This document shows, piece after piece, positions 15,591-23,305 of a DNA stretch of 36,537 bases. The translations under genes and the position numbers were made by a program. Each line of letters starts with the position of its first letter. Positions within the stretch are counted from its first letter, which is position 1. The stretch comes from Gammaproteobacteria bacterium (GTDB lineage: Bacteria; Pseudomonadota; Gammaproteobacteria; Steroidobacterales; XN24). The notes under the pieces are model-generated. The model was not told the origin of the DNA and ran no database searches. It saw only the letters and a program-made list of their open reading frames with translations. The stretch spans positions 2,002,684-2,039,220 of the forward strand of contig CP070833.1 in the NCBI GenBank assembly GCA_020341735.1, written 5' to 3'.

Positions 15591-16019
15591 ATGAACGAGG
15601 AACAGGTCATTATAAGAGCGGCGGGGGCGCCTGAGCCGATCGGCAGCTACCCCCATGCCAGGCGTGTCGGAAACCTGTTATTTCTGTCGGGCATCGGGCC
15701 AAGGACCCATGGTGACAAGGCTATTCCGGGCGTAAAAACGGATGCTGACGGCAGGGTTGTCGAGCGCGATATCGCGCTACAGTGCCGCTCCGTGTTTGAT
15801 AACGTCAGGCAGGTTCTCGAAGAAGCCGGCTCATCCTGGAATCAGCTCGTGGACGTGACCGTATTCCTGACTCACATGAGCGAGGATTTCGCTACGTACA
15901 ATCAGCTCTACGCAGAGTACTTTGCGGGAAACCAACCTTGCCGCACGACCGTCGAAGTCAAGAGCCTGCCTACACCTATTGCGATAGAACTCAAGTGCAT
16001 CGCGACCATTGAGGGCTAG
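15591..16019 (+). CDS. RidA/YjgF-family protein, probable 2-aminomuconate deaminase
   Basis: 142-residue RidA-superfamily enzyme. Its length and IGSYPHARRVGNLLFLSGIGPR opening resemble the 2-aminomuconate deaminases AmnD/NbaF, which are longer than ordinary RidA (about 128). The conserved active-site arginine is R118 in PCRTTVEVKSLP, and IAIELKCIA follows as in the family. In the kynurenine meta-cleavage route this enzyme hydrolyses 2-aminomuconate to 4-oxalocrotonate plus ammonia, and the neighbouring dioxygenase and decarboxylase genes fit that role. GGGGGA lies just before ATG. General enamine/imine deamination, as in RidA itself, is the alternative. Confidence 0.87.
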   Translation: MNEEQVIIRAAGAPEPIGSYPHARRVGNLLFLSGIGPRTHGDKAIPGVKTDADGRVVERDIALQCRSVFDNVRQVLEEAGSSWNQLVDVTVFLTHMSEDFATYNQLYAEYFAGNQPCRTTVEVKSLPTPIAIELKCIATIEG

Positions 16020-16023
16020 ATAG

Positions 16024-16554
16024 ATGCAGCCGTTGACCACCTTCAATTTCCTGCAGTGGATCGAGGATCATCGGGAGCGATTGCGACCCCCGGTGTGCAA
16101 CCAGGTTGTCTTCCAGGATTCGGAATTCATCGTCATGGTCGTGGGCGGACCAAATACCCGTACCGACTATCACTGGGACCCTGGCGAGGAGCTGTTCTAC
16201 CAGATTGAGGGAGATATGCTCCTCAAGACTGTTCAGGACGGGCGCATCGTCGACGTGCCGATTCGTGAAGGCGAGATGCTGTTGCTTCCGGCGGAGGTGC
16301 CCCACTCCCCACAGCGCTTCGCTGATACCGCAGGACTCGTCATCGAACGCAAACGCCGGGAGGAAGAGCAAGACGGCTTCATGTGGTTCTGCGATGGCTG
16401 CGGATACAAGCTTTACGAAGAGTACCTGCACGTCAGCGACATCGTCTCTCAACTACCACCGGTGTTCGAGCGCTTCTACAGCGACCCCGATCATCTGCGC
16501 TGTGATGCCTGCGGCCAGGTGATGGCATCACCCGTCAAAGCAGACGCAGTCTGA
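16024..16554 (+). CDS. nbaC: 3-hydroxyanthranilate 3,4-dioxygenase
   Basis: Cupin-fold iron(II) extradiol dioxygenase that opens the 3-hydroxyanthranilate ring to 2-amino-3-carboxymuconate semialdehyde (ACMS). The 176 residues show the catalytic iron ligands H50, E56 and H94 (TDYHWDPGEELFYQ and EVPHSP) and the substrate residues R46, R98 and E108. The bacterial-type second, rubredoxin-like iron site is present as C123-x2-C126 and C160-x2-C163; animal enzymes lack it. It begins 4 bp after the deaminase gene and is followed by ACMS decarboxylase, which uses its product. Confidence 0.96.
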   Translation: MQPLTTFNFLQWIEDHRERLRPPVCNQVVFQDSEFIVMVVGGPNTRTDYHWDPGEELFYQIEGDMLLKTVQDGRIVDVPIREGEMLLLPAEVPHSPQRFADTAGLVIERKRREEEQDGFMWFCDGCGYKLYEEYLHVSDIVSQLPPVFERFYSDPDHLRCDACGQVMASPVKADAV

Positions 16555-16568
16555 TTGCCGGTCAAACC

Positions 16569-17579
16569 ATGCTGAAGATCGATATCCACACCCACATTCT
16601 GCCGCCGGACTGGCCGGATCTGCAGGAACGCTACGGCTATGGAGGATGGGTTCAGCTGGAACGCCAAGGCACGGGCTGCGCCCACATGACCCTGGATGGC
16701 AGTTTCTTCAGGTCGGTGGACCCCAACTGCTTCGATGCCGGGATCAGGCTGCACGACTGCGCGGACCACGGGGTGCAGGTCCAGGTCCTTTCAACCGTAC
16801 CGATCATGTTCAGTTACTGGGCCAAACCGCAGGACACGCTGGATCTCGCCAAACTGCTCAACGACCACATCGCCGGCGTCTGCGCGGAACATCCGCGGCG
16901 CTTCGTCGGGCTCGGCACGGTGCCGATGCAGGACCCGGATCTGGCGGCCCGTGAAATAGAACGGTGCGTCCACGGACTCGGTCTGGCCGGTATCGAGATC
17001 GGTTCGCATGTCAACGGCATGAACCTTGACCATCCCAAGGTGGTTCCGATCCTCGAAGCCGCCGCCTCTATCGGCGCTGCGGTGTTCGTCCATCCATGGG
17101 AAATGCTCGGGCGGGAGCGGATGTCCAAGTACTGGCTGCCTTGGCTAGTGGGCATGCCGGCCGAGACGTCTCTGTCCATATGTTCGATGATCTTCGGCGG
17201 CGTCCTGGAGAAGCTCCCCGAACTTCGTATCGCCTTCGCGCACGGAGGTGGCGCGTTTCCGGCGACTCTGGGCCGCATCGAGCACGGATTCAACGTCAGG
17301 CCTGACCTCTGTGCGGTCGATAACGAGCACAACCCCCGCGACTACCTGGGGCGTTTCTACGTGGACTCGCTGGTGCACGATCCCGACATGCTCCGCTATA
17401 TGATCAAGCTGATGGGCGCCGAGTCGATCGCCCTTGGCAGCGACTATCCATTCCCGCTCGGCGAGCAGGTGCCGGGCGCTCTTATCGAGTCTATGGACCT
17501 GACGCCGGAGGTGCGTGATCGCCTGCTGGCAGGTACTGCGCTGGAGTGGCTGGCGATGGAGCGGGAGCGATTCCTGTGA
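16569..17579 (+). CDS. nbaD: 2-amino-3-carboxymuconate-6-semialdehyde decarboxylase (ACMSD)
   Basis: Amidohydrolase-superfamily zinc enzyme that decarboxylates ACMS to 2-aminomuconate-6-semialdehyde, keeping it from cyclising to quinolinate. The 336 residues carry the metal ligands H7 and H9 (DIHTHI), H175 (FVHPWEM), H225 (FAHGGG) and D292 (GSDYPFPLGE), plus the substrate arginine R48 (FFRSV). The length matches characterised bacterial ACMSD (about 334). The stop overlaps the next start (GTGA). Together with the dioxygenase it shows the operon is catabolic rather than an NAD-supply route. Confidence 0.96.
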   Translation: MLKIDIHTHILPPDWPDLQERYGYGGWVQLERQGTGCAHMTLDGSFFRSVDPNCFDAGIRLHDCADHGVQVQVLSTVPIMFSYWAKPQDTLDLAKLLNDHIAGVCAEHPRRFVGLGTVPMQDPDLAAREIERCVHGLGLAGIEIGSHVNGMNLDHPKVVPILEAAASIGAAVFVHPWEMLGRERMSKYWLPWLVGMPAETSLSICSMIFGGVLEKLPELRIAFAHGGGAFPATLGRIEHGFNVRPDLCAVDNEHNPRDYLGRFYVDSLVHDPDMLRYMIKLMGAESIALGSDYPFPLGEQVPGALIESMDLTPEVRDRLLAGTALEWLAMERERFL

Positions 17580-18400
17580 GCGGCCTGACCATGCAAGTTG
17601 GCGATAGACAGTATGGTGTGGGCTCGGAACCCGTCGCCGACGTGTCACTGCCGCTGGACTTCCACGGCGCGCAGCCAAGCCACTTCGCAGCGCCAATGGC
17701 CCACGCCAGGCCTCTGCAGATCGGTGGCTTCGTCGGCGACACGAGCGAGGGGGGCAGCTGCAACTGCGAGGTAATAACGCTCACGCCTCACTGTAACGGC
17801 ACGCATACCGAATGCGTCGGACACGTGACGGATGACCCCGTCAGCATTGCGAAACTTGGCCTCGTTCCTCTGTTGCCAGCCCTGTTGCTGAGCGTACCCA
17901 CTTATACGGCCGCTGACTGCGGCGAGAGTGCAGATCCAGCACCGATAGCCGACGACCAGCTGGTCACGGCGCGGGCACTGGAACAAGCGCTGGGCAGGTG
18001 CACGGCGGAGCCCCTACCGGCCCTCCTCATCCGTACACTGCCCAATGACGTGGGAAAACGTACAAGAGACTATGGCGCCGGAGCACTACCGCCCTTTTTG
18101 TCTCTGCAGGCGATACACCTGCTGCTCGAGTGGGATGTCCGCCATCTGCTAGTTGACCTACCGTCGATAGATCGTGCCCATGACGAGGGCCGCCTCGCCG
18201 GGCATCGTCGATTTTGGGGCCTCCCCCCGGGCGGTGTTTCCTCGGCGGACGCAACTCGGCCCGACGCAACCATTACCGAGATGATCTATGTTCCGGATGA
18301 AGTCCCCGACGGTATCTACGCATTGAGCCTGCAGCTGGCCCCGTTCGTCGCAGACGCCACTCCCTCCCGGCCGCTTTTATTCGGGCTGGCGCCCGCATGA
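17576..18400 (+). CDS. Cyclase-family protein, probable kynurenine formamidase
   Basis: Member of the metal-dependent cyclase/KFase superfamily (KynB fold). It probably hydrolyses N-formylkynurenine to kynurenine, the step before the other enzymes of the operon. GTG 17576, overlapping the ACMSD stop (GTGA) and preceded by a GGAG, is the likeliest start (about 274 residues); ATG 17591 is possible. The metal motif is HCNGTHTECVGH (H72, H77, E79, H83), where classical KynB has HxGTHxDxPxH, so Asp is replaced by Glu. Other landmarks are LIRTLPND, a HRRFWGLP segment and LQLAPFVADATPSRP. It is longer than standard KynB (about 210). The substrate is inferred from context and not proven. Confidence 0.8.
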   Translation: MSGLTMQVGDRQYGVGSEPVADVSLPLDFHGAQPSHFAAPMAHARPLQIGGFVGDTSEGGSCNCEVITLTPHCNGTHTECVGHVTDDPVSIAKLGLVPLLPALLLSVPTYTAADCGESADPAPIADDQLVTARALEQALGRCTAEPLPALLIRTLPNDVGKRTRDYGAGALPPFLSLQAIHLLLEWDVRHLLVDLPSIDRAHDEGRLAGHRRFWGLPPGGVSSADATRPDATITEMIYVPDEVPDGIYALSLQLAPFVADATPSRPLLFGLAPA

Positions 18401-19653
18401 CAGACCTCATCGAAGAGGCCCGGCGACTCGATGCCGCAGACGAGCTGTCCGGATTCCGGCAGCGGTTCCACATCCCGGCAGGCCCGTCGGGTGGAGACTC
18501 CGTCTACCTGTGCGGCAACTCGCTCGGTCTCCAGCCCCGGGACACGGGGACGATCGTAGCGGAGCTGCTGGAAGACTGGCGACGCTACGGCGTTGACGGA
18601 CATTTCCGCGGCGAGCACCCCTGGATGCCCTATCACGAGCAGTTTTCAGGGCCGCTGGCGACCTTGGCCGGTGGGCACCCCGGGGAGGTCGTTTGCATGA
18701 ACACGCTGACCGTGAACTTGCACCTCATGATGGTCAGCTTCTACCAACCGACAGCGGAGCGTTACCGCTTGATGATCGAAAAGCCGGCCTTCCCTTCGGA
18801 CCGCTACGCAGCCGAATCTCAAGTGCGCTACCACGGCCTGGAACCGGCCGACGCGCTGATCGAAATCGGTCCCCGGGACGGAGAGTCGACCATTCGCGAA
18901 GAAGATATCCTCGAGATCATCGAGGCGCGTGGCGAGTCGGTCGCTCTGGTGCTGCTGCCCGGCGTCCAGTACTACAGCGGCCAACGCTTCGACATGGGCA
19001 CGATCACGGCCGCGGCCCGATCCAGAGGCTGCCGGGTAGGATGGGACCTTGCCCACGCTGTCGGCAACGTGCCGCTGTCGCTGCATGATTGGGGAGCCGA
19101 TTTCGCCGTCTGGTGTAACTACAAGTATCTCAATGGCGGACCCGGAGCCATCGGGGGCTGCTTCGTCCATGAGCGGCATGAGAACGACCCTGGCCTACCA
19201 CGATTCGCGGGATGGTGGGGCCACGACAAAGCTACCCGATTCCGCATGGGGCCGGAGTTCGTTCCCTCGCTTGGGGCGGAAGGGTGGCAATTGTCCAATC
19301 CGCCAATCTTCTCGATGGCTCCGCTGATCCCCGCCCTGGATATGTTTCTCGAAGCGGGGATAGAACGACTGGCCGCGAAATCAACGCGACTCACCGGCTG
19401 GCTGGAACAACTCATAAAGTCCCGTCTTGAAGATCGGATCGAGATCCTCACGCCCGGGTCGCCCGAGCGACGTGGCTGTCAGCTGTCCCTGCGGTTGCGA
19501 TCCGGCAGAGACGTCTTCGAACGTCTGACGGCGGCCGGAGTCGTTGTGGACTGGCGGGAACCGGACGTGATCCGGGCGGCGCCGGTCCCGCTCTACAACA
19601 GCTTCGATGACGTACGCAGATTTGTTGCATGCTTGGAAGAGGCGATGGCATGA
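18397..19653 (+). CDS. kynU: Kynureninase
   Basis: PLP-dependent fold-type I hydrolase that cleaves kynurenine or 3-hydroxykynurenine to (3-hydroxy)anthranilate and alanine. The 418 residues begin ATGA over the preceding stop. Family features are YLCGNSLGLQP near the N-terminus, MNTLTVNLHLMM, the PLP-phosphate and ring contacts in GWDLAHAVGN, and the Schiff-base lysine K243 in WCNYKYLNGGPG. GGCFVHERH and FAGWWGHD follow as in known kynureninases. With the monooxygenase gene overlapping downstream, 3-hydroxykynurenine is the likely physiological substrate. Confidence 0.97.
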   Translation: MTDLIEEARRLDAADELSGFRQRFHIPAGPSGGDSVYLCGNSLGLQPRDTGTIVAELLEDWRRYGVDGHFRGEHPWMPYHEQFSGPLATLAGGHPGEVVCMNTLTVNLHLMMVSFYQPTAERYRLMIEKPAFPSDRYAAESQVRYHGLEPADALIEIGPRDGESTIREEDILEIIEARGESVALVLLPGVQYYSGQRFDMGTITAAARSRGCRVGWDLAHAVGNVPLSLHDWGADFAVWCNYKYLNGGPGAIGGCFVHERHENDPGLPRFAGWWGHDKATRFRMGPEFVPSLGAEGWQLSNPPIFSMAPLIPALDMFLEAGIERLAAKSTRLTGWLEQLIKSRLEDRIEILTPGSPERRGCQLSLRLRSGRDVFERLTAAGVVVDWREPDVIRAAPVPLYNSFDDVRRFVACLEEAMA

Positions 19654-20999
19654 ACCAGACAGTGACTGTGGTCGGTGCCGGCCTGGCTGGTTCTCTTATG
19701 GCCATCTTTCTGGCGCGCCGCGGGTGCGCCGTGACGCTAATGGAGAAACGCCAGGATATGCGTCGCAAGTCCCTGCCCGCCGGTCGGTCTATCAATCTGG
19801 CCTTGGCCAACAGGGGCCTGAAATCGCTGCGAGCGGTGGGTCTCGAAGATCGGGTGCGGGAACAATTGGTGACCATGCGCGGTCGCATGGTCCATGACCA
19901 GCACGGCGACACGGACCTGCAGCCCTACGGCCAACGCCCCTGGGAAGTCATTTATTCAGTTTCCCGTCCAGGGCTGAATGCCCTTTTGCTGGATGAGGCC
20001 GAATCCGCAGGCGTGGACCTGCGCTTCGGCCAGGCCTGCAGGCGTGTCGACCTCGAGGCAGCGGTATTGACCTTCGAGGACGAGTCCAGCGGCCAGACCG
20101 CTGAACTGCCGCTGCGGCGCTGTATCGCAGCAGACGGGGCCGGATCGGTTCTGCGGGAAACGTTGATGAAACAACCCGGTTTCGACTGCACCGTGGACTG
20201 GCTGGAACACGGCTACAAGGAATTGTGCATCCCGGCCAGCGACGACGGCAGTTACCGGATAGACGCCAATGCTCTACACATCTGGCCGCGAGGCGGCTAC
20301 ATGCTGATCGCCCTACCCAACCTGGACGGCAGCTTCACGGTGACTCTGTTCCTGCCTAACGAGGGCGACCCGGGATTCGACCATCTCGATACGCGTGATC
20401 GCGTGAGCGACTTCTTCAAGGCCCGGTTCCCGGATGCCGCGGCATTGATCCCGGATCTCGAAGACGCGTTCTTCGTGAATCCGACCGGGCCGTTGGGCAC
20501 AGTTCGATCTGCCCCGTGGCACCTCGACGACAAGCTTTGCCTTCTGGGTGACGCCGCCCATGCCGTCGTCCCGTTTCACGGTCAGGGCATGAACGCAGCG
20601 TTCGAGGACTGCCTCGAGATGGATGCCAGCCTGGAAGCAACCGGAGGAGATTGGTCGCGCAGCTTCGAACGATTCTTCGAGCGGCGCAAACCCAATACCG
20701 ACGCCATTGCCGACATGGCCATCGAGAACTACACGGAGATGCGGGCGTCGGTCACCGACCCCCGCTTCCTGCTACGCAAGCAGCTGGCTTTCGAGCTGGA
20801 GCGGCGTCAGCCGGATCGTCTGGTGCCGCGCTACTCCATGGTCATGTTCCGAGACGATATCGGCTATGCTGACGCTCAGTCGCGAGGACGCACTCAGCTC
20901 GAGATCATGGAACGCGCCTTGCAAGGCAAGGAGCGGCTGGAGGAGATCGACATCGACGCGGTAGAGCGGCAAGTCTTGGAGACGCTGCCGCCAATCTGA
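19650..20999 (+). CDS. kmo: Kynurenine 3-monooxygenase
   Basis: FAD- and NADPH-dependent aromatic hydroxylase that converts kynurenine to 3-hydroxykynurenine. Starting at ATG 19650, which overlaps the kynU stop (ATGA), it has 449 residues. The FAD Rossmann motif is VVGAGLAGSL at the N-terminus. The family segment RKSLPAGRSINLALANRGL follows, and the second FAD motif LLGDAAHAVVPFHGQGMNAAFEDC lies at about two thirds. The C-terminal NYTEMRASVTDP...PRYSMVMFR matches KMO rather than other group A flavin hydroxylases. It is the last gene of the operon although it acts before kynureninase. Confidence 0.97.
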   Translation: MNQTVTVVGAGLAGSLMAIFLARRGCAVTLMEKRQDMRRKSLPAGRSINLALANRGLKSLRAVGLEDRVREQLVTMRGRMVHDQHGDTDLQPYGQRPWEVIYSVSRPGLNALLLDEAESAGVDLRFGQACRRVDLEAAVLTFEDESSGQTAELPLRRCIAADGAGSVLRETLMKQPGFDCTVDWLEHGYKELCIPASDDGSYRIDANALHIWPRGGYMLIALPNLDGSFTVTLFLPNEGDPGFDHLDTRDRVSDFFKARFPDAAALIPDLEDAFFVNPTGPLGTVRSAPWHLDDKLCLLGDAAHAVVPFHGQGMNAAFEDCLEMDASLEATGGDWSRSFERFFERRKPNTDAIADMAIENYTEMRASVTDPRFLLRKQLAFELERRQPDRLVPRYSMVMFRDDIGYADAQSRGRTQLEIMERALQGKERLEEIDIDAVERQVLETLPPI

Positions 21000-21109
21000 C
21001 GCCCTTTGCTCGGGCGGTCAGTCATGTGTCGGCGAGCGCCGTTGGGGGTCAGAATTGGTCATATCTCTCGTGGATAAGAGTGCGGCCGAAACGAACCCGA
21101 GGGCCCTCC
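21000..21109. other. Convergent intergenic region after the kynurenine operon
   Basis: The 110 bp between kmo and the minus-strand TIP30-like gene hold several small inverted repeats: CGCCC/GGGCG (21000-21016), CGGCG/CGCCG (21030-21041) and the perfect palindrome GAGGGCCCTC (21099-21108), two bases beyond the minus-strand stop. None is followed by a T-tract on the relevant strand. They may act as a bidirectional, Rho-type or weak terminator. I see no gene here. Confidence 0.35.
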
Positions 21110-21763
21110 TCATACAGATCGGATATCCTCGGATTCGATCACCCGTACCGCGGAACCTTCGTTCTTTACTGACCCCAGCATGGCCCGCGCCACCTGTTCG
21201 TCGCTGACCGGTCTGATTCGGCCGAGTCTACCCACGAGCAGCGGCGACGTGATCCCCAAAAGCAGCTGGCTGACCTTCTCTCCAGGCCTGAACTCGTCCC
21301 GGTCGCCGGTGAGCAACGACGGCCGCAGGATAACGAGACGCGGCAGCCCCAGCGCCTCCAGGTCGCGCTCGGTTTCGCCTTTCACGCGCAGGTAGAAGCT
21401 ACGCGTGTCGGGATCCGCGCCCAATGAGGACACCACGGCGAATTGCTGTGCCCCGAGATCCCTGGCGAGCTTCGCGAAGGCAACGACATAGTCATGATCG
21501 ACGCGCCGAAACGCTTCCCTGGAGCCCGCGGTCCGGATCGTGGTGCCCAGCGCACAGAAGGCATGATCCACCGAACCCACATCCTCGCCAGCGTCGGGCA
21601 GTTTGTCGAAGTCGATAGCGTGCTCGACCAGGCGATCATCCGTGATACCGGTGGGACGTCGGACCAGGAGGTGGACGCGATCGTAGTCATCGGACTCGAT
21701 CAACAGTCGGACGAGTCTCCTGCCGATCAGTCCCGTGGCGCCTGCGACCAGTGCCGTGGGCAA
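21110..21763 (-). CDS. NAD(P)-binding Rossmann-fold protein, TIP30/HTATIP2-like
   Basis: 217-residue atypical SDR of the NmrA/TIP30-like group. It shows the N-terminal nucleotide motif LVAGATGLIGRRLV, the segment HAFCALGTTIRTAGSREAFRRVDHDYV typical of bacterial HTATIP2-like proteins, VVSSLGAD, and a YxxxK pair in FYLRVKGETE. RPSLLTGDRDEFRPGE follows. The start is TTG at 21763, with GGAGA 8 nt upstream, 14 bp after the OmpA-lipoprotein gene. No substrate is known for bacterial members. Its location at the end of the lgt-thyA-folA transcription unit does not suggest a specific pathway. Confidence 0.83.
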   Translation of the reverse strand: MPTALVAGATGLIGRRLVRLLIESDDYDRVHLLVRRPTGITDDRLVEHAIDFDKLPDAGEDVGSVDHAFCALGTTIRTAGSREAFRRVDHDYVVAFAKLARDLGAQQFAVVSSLGADPDTRSFYLRVKGETERDLEALGLPRLVILRPSLLTGDRDEFRPGEKVSQLLLGITSPLLVGRLGRIRPVSDEQVARAMLGSVKNEGSAVRVIESEDIRSV

Positions 21764-21777
21764 GGCCTGGTCTCCAA

Positions 21778-22449
21778 TCAGGTAAGTGGCGTGAGAACGA
21801 TCTCGACGCGCCGGTTCAGCGAGCGCCCCTCCGGCGTGTCGTTGCTGGCGATGGGCTGGGTCTGCCCTCTGCCCGTGACTACGAGGCGCTCCGCGATCAC
21901 CTCGCGGGTCATCAGGTAGTCGGCCACGCTCTGCGCGCGGCGCACTGACAGCGCCTGGTTGTACTCCGCCCTGCCCGTGCTGTCCGTGTGCCCGACCACG
22001 TCTACGTAGGTCTTCTCGAACTCGTTGAGCACCAGGGCGACAGAATCCAGAACCTCGTAGAAGCTGGACGAAATGTCGGCTGAATCGGTGGCGAAAGTCA
22101 CGTGGCCCGGCATGTTAAGGATGATGTGGTCACCGTGGCGGGTCACGCTGACACCCGTGGCGCGCAGCCTCTGACGTAGCGCCTCTGCTTCGCGATCCAT
22201 GTAATTGCCGACCGCGCCACCGACCAACGCGCCGATGCCGGCGCCGATCAGGGTCGCCTTACGGCTGCCGCCGAAGACCACGCCTGCGACCGCACCCGCC
22301 GCGGCGCCAATACCTGCACCCTTGGCTGTTCGGCTCGTCTCCGGCTCGTCGGTATAGGGATTGAGCGTCTGACAGCCGCTGCTGACGACTGTGGTCGCAA
22401 GCAGCGCGATCATGGTGACCGGGAGGATGCGCGAACGGGTGACATTCAT
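21778..22449 (-). CDS. OmpA-family lipoprotein with glycine zipper (YiaD-like)
   Basis: Predicted outer-membrane lipoprotein of 223 residues that tethers the membrane to peptidoglycan. The signal sequence ends in a lipobox, VSSGC, with lipidated C26. A glycine-zipper segment follows at about 43-83 (GAGIGAAAGAVAG and GAGIGALVGGAVGNYM). A C-terminal OmpA domain (about 105-223) has the peptidoglycan-binding pattern GHTDSTGRAEYNQALSVRRAQSV and a closing SLNRRVEI. The Shine-Dalgarno GGAGAG lies 7 nt before ATG. The architecture matches YiaD of E. coli. Lgt, which would lipidate it, is encoded upstream on the same strand. Confidence 0.92.
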   Translation of the reverse strand: MNVTRSRILPVTMIALLATTVVSSGCQTLNPYTDEPETSRTAKGAGIGAAAGAVAGVVFGGSRKATLIGAGIGALVGGAVGNYMDREAEALRQRLRATGVSVTRHGDHIILNMPGHVTFATDSADISSSFYEVLDSVALVLNEFEKTYVDVVGHTDSTGRAEYNQALSVRRAQSVADYLMTREVIAERLVVTGRGQTQPIASNDTPEGRSLNRRVEIVLTPLT

Positions 22450-22474
22450 GAATTATCTCTCCGAAGATGTGGAA

Positions 22475-23290
22475 TCAGTTGGACGCCGCTGAGTCATGGC
22501 CCGGCCCGGCGGCCTCGGTCGGCGCAGAGGCGGGAAATCCGAAAGGCTGGAGCATGAGTGGCAGCGGGAACACCCATGCCGGATCGGGCAAATACTCCAG
22601 CATAAGGTTGATACGCGGCACGTCGCCACGATTGTGTACGGCATGCTGCCAACGGTTGTTGAAGTCGTAGGCCACTCCCGGCGTCATCGAAAAGCTGGTA
22701 TCGCCGATGGTATAGACGCACTCCGGGCAATCGCTTATGGCGACGTGGATTCGGTGCGCCCGGGTGGCCATGGTCTGCCCGTCCATATGCGGGTTGATGA
22801 CGGCACCGGGGGGCAAACGCACGAACAAGGCTCGGGTAAGGACCCCGCTGGGCGTGGCGATCGACTCCAGAGCCTTAGCGACGATGGGACACACCCTTGC
22901 CTGCCAGCGGAACCAGTCGGGAAATGTAAAAACGCTGGCCTCGCTGTTACGCTCCTCCATGACCGGCAACATGGGCCGGCCGTCTCTCTTGTTGCGTCGG
23001 GCCCAGTCCATCAGGGATTCCTGCAGCGTCTTGAAGCCGCGCTTGGAATAGGAGCGTACCCACTCGTGACGCATGACAATGGAGTCGGCGCCACAGTGTT
23101 CGCCGCCAGCCAGCGAGGCCCGGCGGATTGGACGTGCCATCCAATCGACATCGGTCAGAGCGAGCAGCTCTGCCTGCAATGCGGAGACGTTGATCTTCGC
23201 CAGCTCCCTGTATGCAACGCCGATATCCAATTGATCACCCCTGATTCTGCAGGACTCAAAATCCGATTTTAGCCGATTGACGCGGTCCAC
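22475..23290 (-). CDS. Aspartyl/asparaginyl beta-hydroxylase-like dioxygenase
   Basis: 271-residue protein with a double-stranded beta-helix Asp/Asn hydroxylase domain in its second half (about 150-235). The iron and 2-oxoglutarate residues are visible: H168 in NPHMDGQ, H216 in NRWQHAVHN and the carboxylate-binding R226 in PRINLMLEY; RIHVAI lies between. The family hydroxylates Asp/Asn side chains or small molecules with iron and 2-oxoglutarate. The N-terminal 100 residues have no domain I recognise. The likely start is GTG at 23290, 15 bp after folA; the Shine-Dalgarno is weak. The substrate is unknown. Position after thyA-folA is not a familiar arrangement. Confidence 0.84.
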   Translation of the reverse strand: MDRVNRLKSDFESCRIRGDQLDIGVAYRELAKINVSALQAELLALTDVDWMARPIRRASLAGGEHCGADSIVMRHEWVRSYSKRGFKTLQESLMDWARRNKRDGRPMLPVMEERNSEASVFTFPDWFRWQARVCPIVAKALESIATPSGVLTRALFVRLPPGAVINPHMDGQTMATRAHRIHVAISDCPECVYTIGDTSFSMTPGVAYDFNNRWQHAVHNRGDVPRINLMLEYLPDPAWVFPLPLMLQPFGFPASAPTEAAGPGHDSAASN

Positions 23291-23305
23291 GATCCGCTCT
23301 TGAGA

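Noticed and set aside
21099..21108. Palindrome GAGGGCCCTC as an operator or phage attachment site
   Set aside because: It is short, GC-rich, not repeated nearby and sits just beyond a stop codon; no integrase or regulator gene is close.
22496..23272. Plus-strand open frame (258 codons) opposite the beta-hydroxylase-like gene
   Set aside because: No recognisable motif; the minus-strand frame has intact iron and 2-oxoglutarate residues and fits the operon spacing.
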